NCBI GenBank assembly: GCA_913058185.1
Contig: CAJXQX010000044.1
Coordinates: 1-33,438, forward strand
Direction of reading: 5' to 3'
Length of the DNA: 33,438 nucleotides
Source: an uncultured Verrucomicrobiota bacterium
Lineage (GTDB): Bacteria > Verrucomicrobiota > Verrucomicrobiia > Opitutales > Opitutaceae
Program-made: the position numbers and the translations under genes
Notes under the pieces: generated by a model
What the model saw: the letters and a program-made list of their open reading frames with translations, nothing else
Databases searched by the model: none
What the model was told of the DNA's origin: nothing
In this document: positions 1 through 6,990 of the stretch, piece after piece
Numbering within the stretch: the stretch's first letter is position 1
Layout of the letters: each line of letters begins with the position of its first letter

Positions 1-679
1 GCTCGGAGTAGTTGTGCGTATTGGCGACCTCGATTCCTTGGATCAGTCCTTGATCGATCATTTCGAGATGAAAGTCGGTCAGCTCCGCGATGCCGCTGGG
101 TTGTTGAGAGGTCCAATCGAGATGGTTGAGAAATACAAAAGCTTCTTGTTCTCCGGCTGCCTTGAGGGCGTTCTCGGCCGGCCAGTTTTTAATCGCTTGG
201 GTATACTCCTTCGAGTGCGGCGAGATATCGGTCGGTTGGTGCACGAGGGCATTTGAGTCGCTCAGGAAGAGGGCGTTCAAATGGCCGACAGGTTGGCTGC
301 GAGTGATTTCAGAACCGTGGATCACAAGTAGACCACTTTCCTTGGCGGAGGAACTGGCCTGTTGCCAAGAGCGATTACGATCTGGATGCGGAATGTCAGC
401 CTGATGGGGCTGGTATTCGAGATGCTCGGTGATCGCTAAGGCGTCCAGTCCATCGCGAAGAGCTTCCTCAACTCGAATATTAGGCCAGACGTGTCCGTCG
501 GAAAATACCGAGTGAGTGTGGGGATCCAACGTGAGCGTAAGATACTCGGCCGTATCGGGAAATTCGATGGCGCGTTCGGGATTATCTTTGGGATCAAATT
601 TTACCGACCCATGGGCCCACAAGAGTGAGGCCGAAATCGAAAGTAATCCGAGCGTGGAGGTGAGTTTTGTAAAAGCCAT
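1..679 (-). CDS. Exported PHP-family phosphoesterase (Sb-PDE-like), 3' end outside window
   Basis: The reverse strand reads open from the ATG at 677-679 to the window edge (226 residues seen). The N-terminus is a signal peptide (hydrophobic stretch STLGLLSISASLLWA), so the product is exported. It is followed by PHP-type metal-binding motifs: DPHTHSVFSDGHVWP near residue 50, AITEHLEY near 75, GSEITR near 110, GHLNALFL near 120 and FLNHLDW near 180. Histidine/aspartate sets of this kind bind the metal cluster of PHP phosphoesterases, and the FSDGHVWP wording resembles Sb-PDE-type phosphodiesterases as I remember them. It is probably a periplasmic phosphoesterase; the substrate is unknown. It follows the SDR gene after 148 bp containing a strong hairpin, so it may have its own promoter. 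No Shine-Dalgarno sequence is visible. PHP assignment is fairly sure, subfamily less so. Confidence 0.75.
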   Translation of the reverse strand, partial: MAFTKLTSTLGLLSISASLLWAHGSVKFDPKDNPERAIEFPDTAEYLTLTLDPHTHSVFSDGHVWPNIRVEEALRDGLDALAITEHLEYQPHQADIPHPDRNRSWQQASSSAKESGLLVIHGSEITRSQPVGHLNALFLSDSNALVHQPTDISPHSKEYTQAIKNWPAENALKAAGEQEAFVFLNHLDWTSQQPSGIAELTDFHLEMIDQGLIQGIEVANTHNYSE

Positions 680-746
680 GGGGTATTGGGGGAGGGTGAA
701 TGGCGAAGGATTCGTTGCAGAGATTGACCCTCGTTATCCGGACGTA

Positions 747-779
747 GCAAGGGGCGATCCTCAATGGATCGCCCCTTGC
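747..779. terminator. Perfect 14-bp hairpin, possible terminator of the SDR transcript
   Basis: Arms GCAAGGGGCGATCC (747-760) and its exact complement (766-779) flank a 5-nt loop (TCAAT). It lies between the minus-strand SDR (stop at 828) and the minus-strand PHP gene. There is no T-run after it on the minus strand, so it may be a rho-assisted terminator, an mRNA-stabilising hairpin or a REP-type unit. Confidence 0.6.
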
Positions 780-827
780 GTGCTAAGTTTTGTCAGCGTC
801 CGGGTCGGACGCGTTGAGTTCGTAATA

Positions 828-1598
828 CTAGAGCCGCGGCATGGTGAGGCCGCCGTCGACCATTATTACCTGTCCGGTGCTGAAGGGGAAATCGCCCCGA
901 GCCAGCGATGCGACGGACTTGCCGATGTCCTCGGGGAATCCCCAGCGCGGTTGGACGCAGAGGCCTTCTTCGATGAGCTTGTCGTATTTGTCGGTCACAC
1001 CTGAGGTCATGTCGGTTTTGATCACGCCGGGGCGCACTTCGTAAACCGGGATGCTATCATCACCGAGGCGGGCGGCGAAGAGCTGGGTCAACATGCCGAA
1101 GCCGGCCTTGGCGATACAGTATTCACCGCGATTGATCGAAACGACCGTGGCGGAAATCGAAGTGATGTTCACGATAGCTGCTTCGAAGGAGGAGTCGGCC
1201 TGCTTGGCCGCGACCATTCCTTTAGCAAACGCTTGGGTCAGGAAGAATACCCCTTTGAGGTTAGTATCCACGACCCAGTCGTAGCTCTCTTCGGATGTCT
1301 CGAGGAGATCGGCCCGAACCTTCGGCGCGACACCGGCGTTGTTGACGAGGAGGTTGATCGAACCGCCGGCGAGTTCAGTGGCGGTGGCGACGATGCCAGC
1401 GCGACCTTCGACACTGCCGATGTCGCCGCGAGCGTAGCCCACATTGACACCATGAGCGCGAAGTTCATCGAGAGGGCCGGTGATCGACTCTTCGGCCCGA
1501 ACACCGTTGATGACGAGGTTCCAACCTTCTTTGGCGAGGGCGGTGGCGATACCGAAACCGATACCACGAGAGCCGCCGGTTACTAGTGCTGTTTTCAT
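828..1598 (-). CDS. Short-chain dehydrogenase/reductase (SDR), FabG-like
   Basis: A 256-residue NAD(P)-dependent oxidoreductase of the classical SDR family. Visible motifs are the Rossmann glycine motif TGGSRGIGFGIA (residues 7-18), NNAG near 88, the catalytic YCIAK (YxxxK) near 160 with an upstream Ser in ITSISA, and the post-active-site VRPGVIKT. Length is normal for the family. It is the fifth gene of a minus-strand run (TIM-barrel, XRE-cupin, GH88, TIM-barrel, Gfo/Idh, SDR), so it probably oxidises or reduces a sugar or keto-uronate from glycan breakdown rather than an acyl-ACP. The name FabG or 3-oxoacyl-ACP reductase is a frequent automatic label for this group and should not be read as function. 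ATG at 1598 directly begins the Rossmann strand (MKTALVTGG), so the start is secure. Confidence 0.85.
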   Translation of the reverse strand: MKTALVTGGSRGIGFGIATALAKEGWNLVINGVRAEESITGPLDELRAHGVNVGYARGDIGSVEGRAGIVATATELAGGSINLLVNNAGVAPKVRADLLETSEESYDWVVDTNLKGVFFLTQAFAKGMVAAKQADSSFEAAIVNITSISATVVSINRGEYCIAKAGFGMLTQLFAARLGDDSIPVYEVRPGVIKTDMTSGVTDKYDKLIEEGLCVQPRWGFPEDIGKSVASLARGDFPFSTGQVIMVDGGLTMPRL

Positions 1599-1606
1599 AG
1601 AATTAT

Positions 1607-1689
1607 TTGCCCACTAAAAACACGAAAGTTCACGAAATCCTGAATAGCAGAATTTTGGTTTTAGTATTTTTAGTGTGCTTCGTGGGAGA
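1607..1689. repeat. Imperfect inverted array of CACTAAAAA/CACGAA words
   Basis: The gap between the SDR and Gfo/Idh genes holds short repeated words: CCCACTAAAAACACGAA on the plus strand at the left end, and on the minus strand at the right end CCCACGAAGCACACTAAAAA followed by TACTAAAA. The two ends are thus related in inverted orientation. Similar CACTAAAAACACGAA-type intergenic repeats are, from memory, common in Verrucomicrobiota and related genomes. A short open frame crosses it but has the composition of the repeat. Confidence 0.45.
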
Positions 1690-1691
1690 AA

Positions 1692-2828
1692 TTAGAGTTC
1701 CGGGATATCGAGCCAGCGGCGTTCTTCCCATGATTGGATACCGAGTTCGGCGAGTTGCACACCCTTGGCGCCTTCTTGGAGATTCCAAGGGAACGGGGAG
1801 TCGGTGACGACATGCTTGAGGAAGAGTTCCCACTGCACCTTGAAGGCGTTGTCGAAAGGCTCTTTGGTTGGAACCGGAGTCCAGCCGTCCTTGTAGTTGA
1901 TTGGGCTGTCGGTGTCGGGACTCCAGATGCAACGAGGCGTGGCAGCGTCGGATTGGAATTTACAATCGCGGAGACCGGCAACCGCAGAACCCTTCGTTCC
2001 GTCAACTTGGAGAGTGAGCAGATCATCGCGATCAACACGGACGTCCCAAGAGGAATTGAAGTGGCAGATGACACCGTTGGTGAGCTCGAACGTGGCGTAG
2101 GCCGAATCGTCAGCGGTGCATTTGTATTTTTTACCACTCTCATCAACGCGCTCAGGGATGTGGGTAGCACCGAGGCAGGTGAGAGACTTGATGTTACCAA
2201 AGAGGTTTTGGATCACATACTGCCAATGACAGATCATATCGACGATGATGCCTCCGTCGTCTTCCTTGCGGTAGTTCCACGAAGGACGTTGTAGGGTGTC
2301 GTGCTCACCGGTGAATACCCAGTAACCAAACTCGCCGCGCACGGAGAGAATCTCGCCGAAAAATCCGGTGTCGATGAGGTGTTGGAGCTTCATCAAGCCA
2401 GGTAGCCAGAGCTTGTCTTGGACAACGCCGTTTTTGAGGCCAGCGGCAGTGGCCTCGTTGTAGAGCGCCATGGCTTCTGCGGAGGTGGTCGCGGTGGGTT
2501 TCTCGCAGTAGATGTGCTTGCCGGCAGCAATCGCCTTACGCACGCCGTTAGGGCGTTGGCCAGTGAGAGTGGAGTCGAAGTAGATGACGTTCTCAGGCTT
2601 CGCGAGTTCGGCATCGAGATCGGTGGAGACCTTGGTGAGGCCAACCCGTTTGGCGAGAGCTTCGAGCTTGGCTTGGTTACGTCCGACGAGGACTGGGTCT
2701 GGCATGATCACGTCGTCGCCGATTTTGACGCCGCCTTGGTCGATGATGGCCTTGATCGAGCGGATCAAGTGCTGGTTGGTGCCCATGCGTCCGGTGACGC
2801 CGTTCATGATAATTCCGACTGTTTTCAT
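1692..2828 (-). CDS. Gfo/Idh/MocA-family oxidoreductase
   Basis: A 378-residue NAD(P)-dependent dehydrogenase of the glucose-fructose oxidoreductase / inositol dehydrogenase / MocA family. The N-terminal Rossmann fold starts MKTVGIIMNGVTGRMG, where the glycine motif is slightly divergent. The family signature EKPTA lies near residue 110 (AGKHIYCEKPTAT). The C-terminal alpha/beta domain contains the conserved GG-DMICHW segment near residue 196, whose His is the usual catalytic position. Length is typical. Family members oxidise hydroxyls of sugars, inositols or uronates. The neighbours (two TIM-barrel epimerase-like genes and GH88) point to a carbohydrate intermediate, and Gfo/Idh plus TIM-barrel pairs commonly occur together in such loci. 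Exact substrate cannot be assigned. Confidence 0.85.
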   Translation of the reverse strand: MKTVGIIMNGVTGRMGTNQHLIRSIKAIIDQGGVKIGDDVIMPDPVLVGRNQAKLEALAKRVGLTKVSTDLDAELAKPENVIYFDSTLTGQRPNGVRKAIAAGKHIYCEKPTATTSAEAMALYNEATAAGLKNGVVQDKLWLPGLMKLQHLIDTGFFGEILSVRGEFGYWVFTGEHDTLQRPSWNYRKEDDGGIIVDMICHWQYVIQNLFGNIKSLTCLGATHIPERVDESGKKYKCTADDSAYATFELTNGVICHFNSSWDVRVDRDDLLTLQVDGTKGSAVAGLRDCKFQSDAATPRCIWSPDTDSPINYKDGWTPVPTKEPFDNAFKVQWELFLKHVVTDSPFPWNLQEGAKGVQLAELGIQSWEERRWLDIPEL

Positions 2829-2870
2829 ATGTATTAAGTTATTGGTTACTTGTTGTGGTTTTTAAGATTG

Positions 2871-2920
2871 ATCCACCTTCGCCAAGGCTTCGGCGGATTA
2901 GCGCCCAACGCTCTGCGTTG
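2871..2920. repeat. Two REP-like hairpins between operon genes
   Basis: The first hairpin pairs ATCCACC (2871-2877) with GGCGGAT (2892-2898), one mismatch. The second is a perfect 6-bp stem CAACGC/GCGTTG at 2906-2911 and 2915-2920 with a 3-nt TCT loop. They lie directly after the stop of the upstream TIM-barrel gene and before Gfo/Idh, so they may modulate intra-operon expression. They resemble the other GC-rich hairpins in this window. Confidence 0.5.
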
Positions 2921-2923
2921 AGC

Positions 2924-3757
2924 CTAAGTGTGGTTGCGGTAGGCTTGGATGATCTGCGCGAGGTATTCGTCTTGATCTCGCGCCCAGAGGCGGTCGGAAA
3001 AGATTTCAACTTCATTGAAACCGTTGAATCCAGCGGCCTCGACCCATCCGCGAATCTTGCGGATGTCGATACAGCCTTCGCCCATCAATCCGCGATCATT
3101 GAGGAAATCGGTGGTGGGTGAACGCCAGTCGCAAACATGGAAGGAGAAGAGTGCGCCGATTTTTCCGCATCGAGCGATTTCCTGCTCCAGAGCAGGATCC
3201 CACCAGAGATGGTAAACATCGGCGGCGACGCCGACATAGGGCGAGTTGAGTTGCTCGCACATGTCGTTGGCTTGGCCGAGAGTGTTTACGGCTGAACGAC
3301 TGTCGGCATACATCGGGTGAAGCGGCTCGATGCCGAGCTTTACTCCAGTTGCTTTACAATCGTCGAGCACAGCTGCGATACCTTCAGTTATTTGAGCACG
3401 CGAGTCTTCGAGGGGTTGCCCTGGGACGGCGCCACATACCAGCACAACGAGCGGGGCACCCAGTTCGTGAGCTTCGGCGATGGCGCGACGGTTGTCATCG
3501 ATCGCGGTCTGACGCTCAGCGGCGGTGGCTCCGGGGAAGAAGCCGCCCCGGCAGGTTGATACGATCGAGAGATCGTGATCGCGCAACATGCGACCGGTCG
3601 CGGCGATATCACGGCCGGCGTAGGTGTCACGCCATACGGTGATACCTTTCACGCCAGCAGCGGAGAACTTCTTGGCGGCAGTTTCGATGTCCCACGATTT
3701 TGTGGTGATGGTGTGGATACAGAGCCGATCGAGGTCGGTGAGAGGAGCAGCGGACAT
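2924..3757 (-). CDS. Sugar phosphate isomerase/epimerase, xylose-isomerase-like TIM barrel
   Basis: A 277-residue protein of the AP-endonuclease-2/xylose-isomerase-like TIM-barrel family. Visible family features are the first strand LCIHTITTKSWDIETAAKKFSA, the metal-ligand segment GIEPLHP near residue 145 (Glu), the VAADVYHLWWD segment near 178 (Asp, His) and EVEIFSD near residue 252 (Glu). This E-D/H-E pattern is the divalent-metal site of the family. Relatives are hydroxypyruvate isomerase, 3-keto-sugar epimerases and inosose enzymes. Its place between GH88 and a Gfo/Idh dehydrogenase suggests it isomerises or dehydrates the keto-sugar made by the dehydrogenase; that is inference. The ATG at 3757 gives a normal-length N-terminus. 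Confidence 0.8.
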   Translation of the reverse strand: MSAAPLTDLDRLCIHTITTKSWDIETAAKKFSAAGVKGITVWRDTYAGRDIAATGRMLRDHDLSIVSTCRGGFFPGATAAERQTAIDDNRRAIAEAHELGAPLVVLVCGAVPGQPLEDSRAQITEGIAAVLDDCKATGVKLGIEPLHPMYADSRSAVNTLGQANDMCEQLNSPYVGVAADVYHLWWDPALEQEIARCGKIGALFSFHVCDWRSPTTDFLNDRGLMGEGCIDIRKIRGWVEAAGFNGFNEVEIFSDRLWARDQDEYLAQIIQAYRNHT

Positions 3758-3817
3758 GGGAAGAGTTGAAAACTGAAAAACGGAGAGGCTGAAAAACTGA
3801 AAATAAGTTAACCGACC

Positions 3818-3846
3818 CGCCGTCGCTCTCGTTGAGAGCTATGGCG
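3818..3846. repeat. REP-like nested hairpin
   Basis: CGCC (3818-3821) pairs with GGCG (3843-3846) and GCTCTC (3825-3830) with GAGAGC (3834-3839) around a GTT loop. It sits just after the GH88 stop codon and before the TIM-barrel start. Immediately before it on the plus strand (about 3770-3806) the word CTGAAAAA/CTGAAAA is repeated. Confidence 0.5.
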
Positions 3847-3860
3847 AGATTGGTCCGGCC

Positions 3861-5234
3861 TTAATTCTTTAGGCAGCCGAAAAACGTGTAGTGCGGTTGA
3901 TCCTTGATCAGACGCGTCACGTAGAGGGCAAGTTCGCGGATGTGGTAATCGCCCCACATGCAAGCTTCGTTACAAGGGACCTTCTGGCCTTCGGGGATGT
4001 TGTCCCAGCCATTGGGCTGGTGGTAGACCGAGTGCAGCAGAAGACCGTGATGGGTTGGATCGACGCCGAGGTAGGTGTCGGTCAAGAGCGTGCGTAGCGT
4101 GGTCAGGCCGGCTTGGTAGTAGCGCTGACCGTCTTCGGTCTCGGTGCCGAGATAGCGACCAAGTCGGATGAGACCTTGAGCGCCGATGGCGGCGGCGGAA
4201 CTATCGACCGGCTCGTGATCGTTGAATGGGTCGGCGGGTTGGTTCAGGTAGTCACCCATTTTAACCAGACCGGGTGCTCCACCATCCCAATATGGGATGC
4301 CGTCGGTAGGGGTGTTTTTGATGAACCAATCGCAGGTGGCGCGGGCAGCCTTGAGCATGAGCGCTTTCCATTTGGCGCGACCACCGAATGGTTCAAGCTC
4401 CTCGTCGGAAACGGTCTCGAGGAACTCGAGTTGCTCCGGGAAACCGACCATGGCCCAGGCGAGTCCGCGGGTCCACGTAGTGAAGCCGGAGTAACCTTGT
4501 TGAGAGTTGGGGCAACGGAAGCGGCCGTCGTTTGGATTGAAGACGGATTCGTGAGCGGTGCGGCCCCACTCATCGTAACTGTCACGGCCTTCACCGTAGA
4601 ATACCGAATAACGGGCCGTGGATTCGATGTGCTCAAGAGCGCGACCGAGCAGCGAAATGGCTTCATCGTTTTCGCCCATCAAGGGGTGGCCGAGTTTATG
4701 GGCGACCATAACGATGCGGCAGGAACGGATCGTGTCGACGAACAGCGATTGCGGCCCGTTGAAAGAGTAAATGTAACCACCACCGTCGTGAGTGGGCGCG
4801 TAGCGTGAAGCTTGAATAGCGCCGGAGAGTTTTACCGCGAGTTCGCAGAAATCGACGTGGCTGGCGGGGAGACGTCCCTCGTGCTGGAGTCGGAGCCAGT
4901 TGCCGTAGGTCGAGAGATTATTGAAGCCGTGATCGTGCACGCCAATGTGCGAAACGTGCGAAGCCATACGCTCGAGCGTGAGGCGTTGGGCTTCCTTAGC
5001 GTGGCGTTCTTCGCCGGTGGCGTCGAATTGGAGGAATGCGGAGCCGTAGTAGAATCCCTCGGTCCATTCGGTCCAGCCTCGGGTGGAGTATTTTCCGTTT
5101 ACCGTGAATACGGGCGAGCCTTGAGCCGGATCGTATTCCTTGAGCATGAGGTCGATCTTGTCGCCGGAGAGTTTCCAAAAACGCTCGAGGGCAGGTGAGA
5201 GATCGGCGGGTGAGAGTTGGTCGTCGATGATCAT
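3861..5234 (-). CDS. GH88-family unsaturated glucuronyl hydrolase
   Basis: A 457-residue (alpha/alpha)6-barrel glycosidase of family GH88. Family marks are HDHGFN at 100-105, with Asp101 matching the first catalytic Asp of characterised GH88 enzymes; FVDTIRS with Asp167 matching the second; the GYSGFTTWTRGLAWAMVGF segment; and DSSAAAIGAQGL near residue 342. GH88 enzymes hydrate the C4=C5 double bond that polysaccharide lyases leave on non-reducing-end uronates (from glycosaminoglycans, ulvan and similar), releasing a 5-keto-4-deoxyuronate. No signal peptide is visible, so action is probably cytoplasmic. The gene follows the XRE-cupin regulator by 27 bp and is likely co-transcribed. It links this operon to the heparinase-like lyase at 14702-16822. 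Confidence 0.9.
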   Translation of the reverse strand: MIIDDQLSPADLSPALERFWKLSGDKIDLMLKEYDPAQGSPVFTVNGKYSTRGWTEWTEGFYYGSAFLQFDATGEERHAKEAQRLTLERMASHVSHIGVHDHGFNNLSTYGNWLRLQHEGRLPASHVDFCELAVKLSGAIQASRYAPTHDGGGYIYSFNGPQSLFVDTIRSCRIVMVAHKLGHPLMGENDEAISLLGRALEHIESTARYSVFYGEGRDSYDEWGRTAHESVFNPNDGRFRCPNSQQGYSGFTTWTRGLAWAMVGFPEQLEFLETVSDEELEPFGGRAKWKALMLKAARATCDWFIKNTPTDGIPYWDGGAPGLVKMGDYLNQPADPFNDHEPVDSSAAAIGAQGLIRLGRYLGTETEDGQRYYQAGLTTLRTLLTDTYLGVDPTHHGLLLHSVYHQPNGWDNIPEGQKVPCNEACMWGDYHIRELALYVTRLIKDQPHYTFFGCLKN

Positions 5235-5261
5235 GATAAGTTATGAAATAAAGAGGGGGGA

Positions 5262-5810
5262 TTAGTAGCGTTTGTCTTTGCGAAGATGGAGAATGAGGAA
5301 CCGGGTGTCCTCGATTGCCGCGTAGGTGTGCTCTTGGATTGCGTCGAATTGCACGCTTTCGCCGGCCCGCATATCGCAGACTTCACGGGGAAGTGTAAGT
5401 TGGAGACGGCCTTCCCAAACCCAACAGAGCTCGGTGTCGTCTCGATGCACTTCCGGTCGGGAAATATTCGCGCCGGCGGGCGCCGTTCCAAGCAGGGCGG
5501 CGAGATTGGCGTAGCGGATTTCGCGGAAATCGAATTGGCCGGTGGAGTGGGACTTCTCAGCCACGCGATGAGCGAGAGCGGCTTCACTCATGGCCAATAG
5601 ATCAGTGGCGCTAAGCCCAAAGGCGCGGGCCAAGCGATAGAGCGTATCGATTCCGGGAGTTTGTTGATTGCGCTCCAGTTTGGAAATTACAGCCGCAGAG
5701 ACGCCCGAAATAGATGACAGCGCATCGAGCGTCATATAATGCTGTTGGCGCAGTGCGCGCAACACCTGGAAATCAAAGGGTAGATGTTCATGGGTTTTCA
5801 AAATCGGCAA
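5262..5810 (-). CDS. XRE-family regulator with C-terminal cupin domain
   Basis: A 182-residue transcription factor: a helix-turn-helix at about residues 13-68 (LRALRQQHYMTLDALSS then SGVSAAVISKLERN) followed by a cupin-fold effector domain at about 100-175 (PEVHRDDTELCWVWEGRLQLTL, RAGESVQFDAIQEHTYAA). This architecture is common in bacterial regulators that sense a small metabolite. The start is unusual. The only upstream candidates in frame are non-ATG codons (TTG at 5810 or 5801); the first ATG (Met26) would cut into the HTH, and an in-frame TAA lies about 18 nt further upstream. TTG at 5810 is therefore chosen. It sits at the head of the GH88 operon and is the obvious candidate for its local control, separate from the LacI regulator. 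Confidence 0.85.
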   Translation of the reverse strand: MPILKTHEHLPFDFQVLRALRQQHYMTLDALSSISGVSAAVISKLERNQQTPGIDTLYRLARAFGLSATDLLAMSEAALAHRVAEKSHSTGQFDFREIRYANLAALLGTAPAGANISRPEVHRDDTELCWVWEGRLQLTLPREVCDMRAGESVQFDAIQEHTYAAIEDTRFLILHLRKDKRY

Positions 5811-5874
5811 GAAAGCCCATAGAATTTACATTAAACGAAAAAAACCAAGCCAGTTTTCGAAAAACATGATGATT

Positions 5875-6735
5875 TTAGGCCCAATTGTTGGTCTGGCGAA
5901 GGAATGCCGGCATAACGTCTTCGATGTCGGCAAGTTCAGGATTCCAGTGTTGTTCCCACTCGAATGAAATTTGAGCATTGGGTTTTCGTTCACGCAGTAA
6001 TTCCCCCAAGGCTGGCCAGGGGAATTCCCCGGTTCCGGGTTCCACATAGGTAAAGGGTTTCCGTTTAGACGGCCGATCGACACTGTCTTTGACGTGGTAA
6101 TGCACGGTGCGCTCCTTCACGAGTAGGTAATACTCCAGCAGGCCCTCTCCGTTGCGCCAGGTGTGGTGAGTGTCCCAAAGCACGTGGAAATGCGGTAGTG
6201 CTTCGAGGATGGCACGGGAAGTCCTGAGATTTGCCATCGCATCGTGGGTTTCTACCGCGATATCGCAGCGGAAGCCGTGATCATCCCTGAGTTTTGCCCA
6301 AGTCTCCAAAAATACGCGGGTCTGCTGGAAGGTAGATTGAGAAGGGGACTCCCCGATCGTTCCGCCGTCAAAGATACGCAACCACGGGCAATCTAACTGA
6401 TCCGCTAGTTGGGCGAATGCCGTCAACTTCTCCAACTCAATGTCCGTGCGATCCAGCAATTTCACCGAGGTGCCCAGCATCGCGAGTGATAGTCCATACT
6501 CCTTTAAGTCCTGACGTGCCTGATCAACAGAAGGGAGTAGGGCCCCGAATTTGGAGGGTTCAACAACTTGGCCGTCAAGACATCGAATTTCGACAGCATT
6601 TAGGCCCGATTGGCGGGCAAATTCGAGGACCTCTAGCCAGCTTGATTGCGGGGCTCCGAGAGTGCTGAAACAACGATTGGGCTCTAAGTTAGTGAGCGGG
6701 AGATTTGAGGAAGTTGCGGAAGCGAATGATGGCAT
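5875..6735 (-). CDS. Sugar phosphate isomerase/epimerase (TIM barrel)
   Basis: A 286-residue xylose-isomerase-like TIM-barrel protein. Family features are FSTLGAPQSSWLEVLEFARQSGLNAVEIR at the first strands, CDIAVETHDAM near residue 160 (Glu, His), HVLWDTHHTWRNGE near 190 (Asp, His, His) and ISFEWEQHWNPE near 263 (Glu). These are the expected metal-site positions. It is the first minus-strand gene diverging from the TonB receptor and is followed 64 bp later by the XRE-cupin regulator. It is only distantly like the TIM-barrel gene at 2924-3757, so the operon has two such enzymes, perhaps for two steps. Reaction unknown. Confidence 0.8.
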   Translation of the reverse strand: MPSFASATSSNLPLTNLEPNRCFSTLGAPQSSWLEVLEFARQSGLNAVEIRCLDGQVVEPSKFGALLPSVDQARQDLKEYGLSLAMLGTSVKLLDRTDIELEKLTAFAQLADQLDCPWLRIFDGGTIGESPSQSTFQQTRVFLETWAKLRDDHGFRCDIAVETHDAMANLRTSRAILEALPHFHVLWDTHHTWRNGEGLLEYYLLVKERTVHYHVKDSVDRPSKRKPFTYVEPGTGEFPWPALGELLRERKPNAQISFEWEQHWNPELADIEDVMPAFLRQTNNWA

Positions 6736-6893
6736 GGGGTTAACGGAGAAATTTTAGAAGACAGGCGGGCAAAACCGTAGCGAAATACGACAAACTAGAT
6801 CGGTGAATTGATAAATATTTAAAATAAACTTAATTCAATATAACGGACAGCTCTATAGGCGTAAATGTCCTTAATTTCAAAAAAAATTTCCAG

Positions 6894-6924
6894 TTGACAG
6901 GTGCTCAGGTAATATATTCATAAT
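6894..6924 (+). promoter_or_regulatory. Putative sigma70 promoter of the TonB receptor gene
   Basis: A perfect -35 box TTGACA lies at 6894-6899. The best -10 match is CATAAT at 6919-6924 (long 19-bp spacing); TTCATA at 6917-6922 would give 17 bp. Either -10 lies inside the 17-bp operator candidate, so a bound repressor would block polymerase. Confidence 0.5.
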
Positions 6925-6932
6925 TATTAATC
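6916..6932 (+). promoter_or_regulatory. Operator candidate, copy 1 of a 17-bp repeated box
   Basis: ATTCATAATTATTAATC occurs here and, as an exact inverted copy, at 23392-23408 before the symporter operon. The first 16 bases form a near-perfect palindrome around AATT (one mismatched pair). It overlaps the likely -10 of the TonB receptor promoter, 58 bp before the ATG. The adjacent LacI-family regulator is the best candidate to bind it. Confidence 0.55.
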
Positions 6933-6990
6933 ACGCGGTTTGATCGTCCTAACTTACTGCTTAACACCCCCAAAAAAACACCCTACACCC

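Larger units (their letters stand above)
6736..6990. promoter_or_regulatory. Divergent AT-rich promoter region between catabolic genes and TonB receptor
   Basis: This 255-bp spacer is much more AT-rich than its flanks and must carry the start signals for the minus-strand TIM-barrel gene and the plus-strand TonB receptor. It includes an A8 tract (6879-6886) just upstream of a TTGACA box, which could act as an UP-like element, and the 17-bp operator candidate. On the minus strand, TTGAAT (6833-6838) with TTTATC at 17-bp spacing is a weak possible promoter. Confidence 0.55.

Noticed and set aside
516-1004. 162-codon plus-strand open frame
   Set aside because: It runs antisense to the PHP-type gene start, the hairpin and the SDR 3' end; no domain is visible and the SDR and PHP frames have clear motifs.
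4113-4808. 231-codon plus-strand open frame
   Set aside because: Antisense shadow of the GH88 gene, whose catalytic motifs are on the minus strand.
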